Positions 5,693 through 8,939 of a stretch of DNA of 8,939 bases are shown piece by piece. The number at the start of each line of letters is the position of its first letter. The stretch's first letter is position 1. Under the pieces are notes generated by a model, which was not told the DNA's origin, did no database searches, and saw only the letters and a program-made list of their open reading frames with translations. Location: contig PBJL01000027.1 in assembly GCA_002721105.1 (NCBI GenBank), positions 1-8,939 of the forward strand. The letters run 5' to 3'. This DNA comes from Acidiferrobacteraceae bacterium (lineage in GTDB: Bacteria; Pseudomonadota; Gammaproteobacteria; Arenicellales; UBA868). A program made the translations under genes and the position numbers.

Positions 5693-6810
5693 TCTGCCTC
5701 ACGGTTAATATATTTAGCAAAGTTTTTAACTGCGTTGATATCTATTTTTGAATTTATAGGGAACGAGATTAACTGTTTGCATAAATCTTCTGAATTTGGG
5801 CATGAGCCAAGTTCATAATCTACTAAATGAAGTTCTTTATTAGATAAAGGATGTATAGGCGTATCAAAAAAACTTGCTATCTCAACTCTATCGTTCTTAG
5901 CTGCCATAAGTACCGACTCTTTATTTTTTACTAAAATTGGAAATCTAGAGTAGGAAATATCTGCATTTTCAGATGGCTTAGATACATTAAACTTTTTCAA
6001 ATCATCCGCATTAAACTCAACTTCATACAAAGTACTTATCTTTTTCCTGTGCTGTAATTCTCTGTCTAATTTTTTCATAGAAATCAGTAATTGCATGCGA
6101 TTAATAAAACTCATTTTTTTTATAAAATCCTTGCTAGCATTATCGATAGAATATTTATTTTTCTTGTCAAAGTTAGCAGTTGCTATACCTAATTTGCTAA
6201 ATAAGTGAAACCCGTCCTTAAGGTACCAATAAAAACTTGGCTTATAGAATATCTTAAAAGCAATCAATTGAATCAATTGTTTCAGATTTTCAAATAAACG
6301 TACGCTTTCCATGTTGGAATAATCTTTTTCCAAAAAATCTTTTAACTTCTTGTCATTACCTTTCACTGCTCCACCTATCCCTGCCACTATTGGTTTACCC
6401 CATTCAAAAGAATAAAAAGAAGCCTTTGACCAATCTCCTAAATATTTTTCCTGAAATTTTGTATTAATGCTGTGACAACAATCTTCAATAATAGGTATTT
6501 CTCGTTTATTGCAAGTTTCTAAAATTTGAACAATATTAGCCGGAATTCCAAAAGTATGCTGGACCACCACTGCTTTAATTTCATTTTCCTCCAATATATT
6601 AATAAGTTGCTTGTGTGACATATTGACTGAATTCTTTTCGACATCTACATACACAGGTATCGCACCGATAGACTTTAAAGCTTCTGGAACTGCCACACAG
6701 GTGAAAGCCTGAATAGCAACTTTATCTCCAGGCAATATATTCAAGCCTAATAGAAGTCGAGATAATGCTACTCTACCTCTCATATAAAGAAAATTAAATT
6801 TCATAAGCAT
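5689..6810 (-). CDS. Divergent DegT/DnrJ/EryC1-family aminotransferase
   Basis: A 373-residue PLP-dependent enzyme, distantly related to the other aminotransferase in the operon. Lys139 in SFYSFEWGKPIVAGIGGAV (131-149) is the predicted Schiff-base lysine, and Asp110 in IPIIEDCCHS is the pyridine-nitrogen partner. QAFTCVAVPEALKSIGAIPV (34-53) matches the family block that usually reads PSFTFVATANAI. The N-terminus is short: the helical segment that usually precedes SGTAAL is almost absent, and an in-frame TGA directly before the ATG rules out a longer protein. A second ATG lies two codons in. Residues about 165-215 form a hydrophobic and aromatic insert before the KMSFINRMQ block. It starts 17 bases after the GT4 gene and its stop overlaps the GNAT start. 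It is likely a sugar aminotransferase feeding the GNAT. Confidence 0.86.
   Translation of the reverse strand: MLMKFNFLYMRGRVALSRLLLGLNILPGDKVAIQAFTCVAVPEALKSIGAIPVYVDVEKNSVNMSHKQLINILEENEIKAVVVQHTFGIPANIVQILETCNKREIPIIEDCCHSINTKFQEKYLGDWSKASFYSFEWGKPIVAGIGGAVKGNDKKLKDFLEKDYSNMESVRLFENLKQLIQLIAFKIFYKPSFYWYLKDGFHLFSKLGIATANFDKKNKYSIDNASKDFIKKMSFINRMQLLISMKKLDRELQHRKKISTLYEVEFNADDLKKFNVSKPSENADISYSRFPILVKNKESVLMAAKNDRVEIASFFDTPIHPLSNKELHLVDYELGSCPNSEDLCKQLISFPINSKIDINAVKNFAKYINREAE
5697..5701 (-). promoter_or_regulatory. Ribosome binding site supporting the GNAT GTG start
   Basis: TGAGG on the minus strand is four bases before the GTG at 5692-5690 and inside the last codons of the aminotransferase gene. 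It is the main reason to accept the non-ATG start, and it suggests translational coupling through the GTGA overlap. Confidence 0.6.
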
Positions 6811-6827
6811 TCATAACCATCTTATTA

Positions 6828-7976
6828 TCAGAGCTTAAGATTACTATTTTTTTCTGATTTAAATTTTTTGGGGAAACACTCTGAATATAAGTCTACGGTT
6901 TTATTTATGACAATATCAGATGACACTGAAGCAACAATTTTCTCTCTGCTCTTTTGACCCATTAATTGCTGTAATTCTCTATCACTTATCAGTTGCTCTA
7001 ATGCTAAAGATAGACTTTCTGAATCCTTAGCTGGCACCAGAAAACCATTTACCCCATGCTCAACAATCTCTCTGCACCCCGGAACATCAGTAGCAACAAT
7101 CGCTATTCCAGAGGAAGCTGCTTCAAGTAATGACTTGGGAAGTCCTTCGCCATAGGTAGGTAGACAAACAATGTCGGCCTTGGCTAGTGCCTTTGACATA
7201 TCTTGTTTGTGCCCCCACCATTCAATCCAGCCTTCCTCTTGCCATGAAAATAGTTGCTCTTTACCTATTGAGGAGTGATTACTATCATCACTATCACCAA
7301 CTAAAACAAAACGACAGTTTAAAAATTTTTTTCGCAAAGATCTGGCAGCACCTACAAACTCTACAATACCTTTATGCAATAACATTCTTGATGGGAGCAT
7401 TACGATGGGGACTTTATTGTGTTTTTTTACAGGATAATAATGATTTATATCAACACCAGTCCCAAGAATTAAGTGCAGGTCAATCTTAGGTATAGATAAT
7501 TTTTCAATGAAACGATAGTCATCTCGATTTTGTGTCGTTACAAAGGTTTTTGGCAATAACTTTCGCAGAAGATTTATAACGAATACTTTAATCAATCGAT
7601 AACGAAGTTGGTCAGATAAAAAAATTGATCCGAGTCCAGTTATAGCATTGATAATACGAATATTGCCATTCAATTTAGCTGCCATGGTTCCCATTATTAC
7701 CATTCGTAAACTGAAATGGTGAACTATATCGGGCTGGACATCACGATATATCATGATTAGTTTTAAGAAGTTTCTGAGAATATTCGAGTGTCGCTTATTA
7801 GTTGCATTTCCAAGTTCTACTAACATAAACCCAGCAGAAGTAATAACCTCAGCATGCTCGTTAACTCTTGTTACTACTATTACCTCATGCCCCAAGGACA
7901 ACATCTTTTTTGCTAATTGAAAACGATGTGATACAAAACCGTAATCTTCAGGGACGTAATATAATAATTTTGCCAT
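6828..7976 (-). CDS. GT4-family glycosyltransferase
   Basis: A 382-residue cytoplasmic or membrane-associated retaining glycosyltransferase with the two-Rossmann GT-B fold. The N-terminal acceptor domain begins LLYYVPEDYGFVSHRFQLAKKM. The donor domain carries PSRMLLHKGIVEFV (195-208) and the E-x7-E motif from Glu277 to Glu285 in YGEGLPKSLLEAASSG, then VATDVPGCREIVEHGVNGFLV (294-314). This pattern is shared by PglA-like and Wbn/Wbp-type enzymes that extend lipid-linked glycans. There is no signal peptide. It would add one sugar to the undecaprenyl-linked acceptor made by the PglC-type enzyme; the linkage and sugar cannot be read. A hand count of 7021-7260 gives about 48% G+C, well above the roughly 30% of its neighbours. 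It starts 43 bases after the oxidoreductase gene with no clear ribosome site. Confidence 0.92.
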   Translation of the reverse strand: MAKLLYYVPEDYGFVSHRFQLAKKMLSLGHEVIVVTRVNEHAEVITSAGFMLVELGNATNKRHSNILRNFLKLIMIYRDVQPDIVHHFSLRMVIMGTMAAKLNGNIRIINAITGLGSIFLSDQLRYRLIKVFVINLLRKLLPKTFVTTQNRDDYRFIEKLSIPKIDLHLILGTGVDINHYYPVKKHNKVPIVMLPSRMLLHKGIVEFVGAARSLRKKFLNCRFVLVGDSDDSNHSSIGKEQLFSWQEEGWIEWWGHKQDMSKALAKADIVCLPTYGEGLPKSLLEAASSGIAIVATDVPGCREIVEHGVNGFLVPAKDSESLSLALEQLISDRELQQLMGQKSREKIVASVSSDIVINKTVDLYSECFPKKFKSEKNSNLKL

Positions 7977-8019
7977 TGATGTGTTGCAATATACTCTTTA
8001 TTTGAGTGACTTTTTATAT

Positions 8020-8939
8020 TTAATTATTATTGTAAAAATTTTCGTTGGCTATTTTTTCATCAATATATCTAGCTAGTGCTAGACTTGAGGTTAATCCTGG
8101 TGACTCATATCCCAAAATACTAATTAGGATACTGCCAGAGGATTTTGTCATTTTAATAATATAATCATCTTCATCTTCTAGCTTACTTCTGATTCCACTA
8201 TAAGATGGAGACAAAGAGCTTGAATCAATCTTAGGCCAATATCTTTTTATGCTGTTTTCAAAAATTTTTTTATTATCAGAATTAACTTCATAATCAATGA
8301 CATCTGTTTTATAAGCATTTGGGCCAAATCGAACATTTGATCCAAGGTCAATAGTTGCATGGATTCCTAAACCATTTTTTTCTGGCATAGGATATATTAG
8401 ATGCTTAATTTTTTCTCTTCCATTATAGGAATAATAATCTCCTTTAATATACTCTGGGGTGTAATGTTCGGCTGGATCCGCTGTGTATGAATTATAAATA
8501 TTTACAGAATCTAAGCCAGATGCGTTAATTAATAGATGGGTTTGGATTATATATTCTTCTTCAGATTTCATATCCCAAACAACAACTTCTATCTTATTGT
8601 TAATTGAAGAAACTTCTTTATAGATATTATTGCATACAATATGACCGCCGGCTGTTTCAAAATCAGCTGTAAGAGACTGGATATATGAATGGGTATCAAA
8701 AATACCACTAGAAGGCGAAAATATAGCCTTGGAAAAATTTAAAAAAGGATACTCTAATTGCAAATTGTCACAATCGTAGACAATATCATTAACGCCACAA
8801 TGCCTTGCATTCTCAATTAACTCCTCTAGTTGTTCTAACTCTTCTTCTCCATTTGCAAGTATATATTTGCCACATTTTTTATATGATATATTCCTTTCTT
8901 GAAGATACTCATAGATTAAGCGTTTACCATAAATGCATA
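8020..8939 (-). CDS. FAD-dependent oxidoreductase, L-2-hydroxyglutarate oxidase (LhgO)-like, N-terminus cut off
   Basis: The frame is open from the right edge to the TAA at 8022-8020, giving 305 visible codons. The TTG at 8763 is internal, because the residues upstream of it are also family-like (GKRLIYEYLQERNISYKKCGK, then ANGEEELEQLEEL). The visible part matches the DAO/LhgO family: SPSSGIFDTHSYIQSL in the substrate and FAD region, LLINASGLDS, FGPNA, IKRYWPKI, PSYSGIRSKL, and a C-terminal ESPGLTSSLALARYI that closes the FAD site. About 115 N-terminal residues, including the GxGxxG Rossmann loop, are expected beyond the window, given the usual length near 420. Classical members oxidise L-2-hydroxyglutarate. 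At the head of a glycan operon it may oxidise a sugar or hydroxy acid instead, but this is only inference from position. Confidence 0.85.
   Translation of the reverse strand, partial: CIYGKRLIYEYLQERNISYKKCGKYILANGEEELEQLEELIENARHCGVNDIVYDCDNLQLEYPFLNFSKAIFSPSSGIFDTHSYIQSLTADFETAGGHIVCNNIYKEVSSINNKIEVVVWDMKSEEEYIIQTHLLINASGLDSVNIYNSYTADPAEHYTPEYIKGDYYSYNGREKIKHLIYPMPEKNGLGIHATIDLGSNVRFGPNAYKTDVIDYEVNSDNKKIFENSIKRYWPKIDSSSLSPSYSGIRSKLEDEDDYIIKMTKSSGSILISILGYESPGLTSSLALARYIDEKIANENFYNNN

Noticed and set aside
7187..7489. 100-codon open frame on the plus strand
   Set aside because: It is antisense to the GT4 donor domain and has no domain or ribosome site.
7977..8019. Internal promoter or JUMPstart/ops element before the GT4 gene
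   Set aside because: No GGCGGTAG-type element was noticed on either strand, and the 43-base gap has only AT-rich sequence with no paired -35/-10 boxes.
8761..8763. TTG as a start for the FAD oxidoreductase
   Set aside because: Translation upstream of it to the window edge is open and clearly family-like, so the TTG is an internal leucine and the gene is truncated by the edge.

Overview
The window reads as chromosomal DNA of a low-GC (roughly one third G+C) Gram-negative bacterium. A gammaproteobacterium is most likely: the thioredoxin and the CysQ phosphatase both resemble their E. coli counterparts closely in length and motifs, and thioredoxin is followed after 5 bases by another gene on the same strand, as trxA is by rho in many gammaproteobacteria. 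A free-living marine lineage is possible from the base composition, but the sequence alone does not settle it.

Layout. (1) 1-595: the first 25 codons of an unidentified basic protein that runs off the left edge, then trxA, both on the minus strand, then a 192-base spacer between divergent genes. (2) 596-1429: cysQ on the plus strand. (3) 1423-8939: eight minus-strand genes with gaps of 43 bases or less or short overlaps, probably one operon read from right to left. In transcription order they are a FAD-dependent oxidoreductase of the L-2-hydroxyglutarate oxidase family (N-terminus beyond the right edge), a GT4 glycosyltransferase, a divergent DegT-family aminotransferase, a GNAT acetyltransferase, a second DegT-family aminotransferase, the two halves of a split transketolase, and a polyprenyl-phosphate sugar-1-phosphate transferase.

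The long operon is part of a surface-glycan (O-antigen, capsule or glycoprotein-glycan) locus. The sugar transferase would load the first sugar phosphate onto undecaprenyl phosphate and the GT4 enzyme would add a sugar on the cytoplasmic face. The aminotransferase/GNAT pair looks like a module that makes an N-acylated amino sugar. The other aminotransferase overlaps the split transketolase, which suggests that a two-carbon transfer is coupled to keto-sugar amination. That would give an unusual branched or chain-altered amino sugar and is the most interesting hypothesis here. No dehydratase, epimerase, nucleotidyltransferase, flippase or polymerase is in view, so the precursors and export machinery must lie elsewhere.

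No tRNA, rRNA, insertion sequence, CRISPR array or phage gene was seen. No stretch longer than 192 bases lacks a gene.
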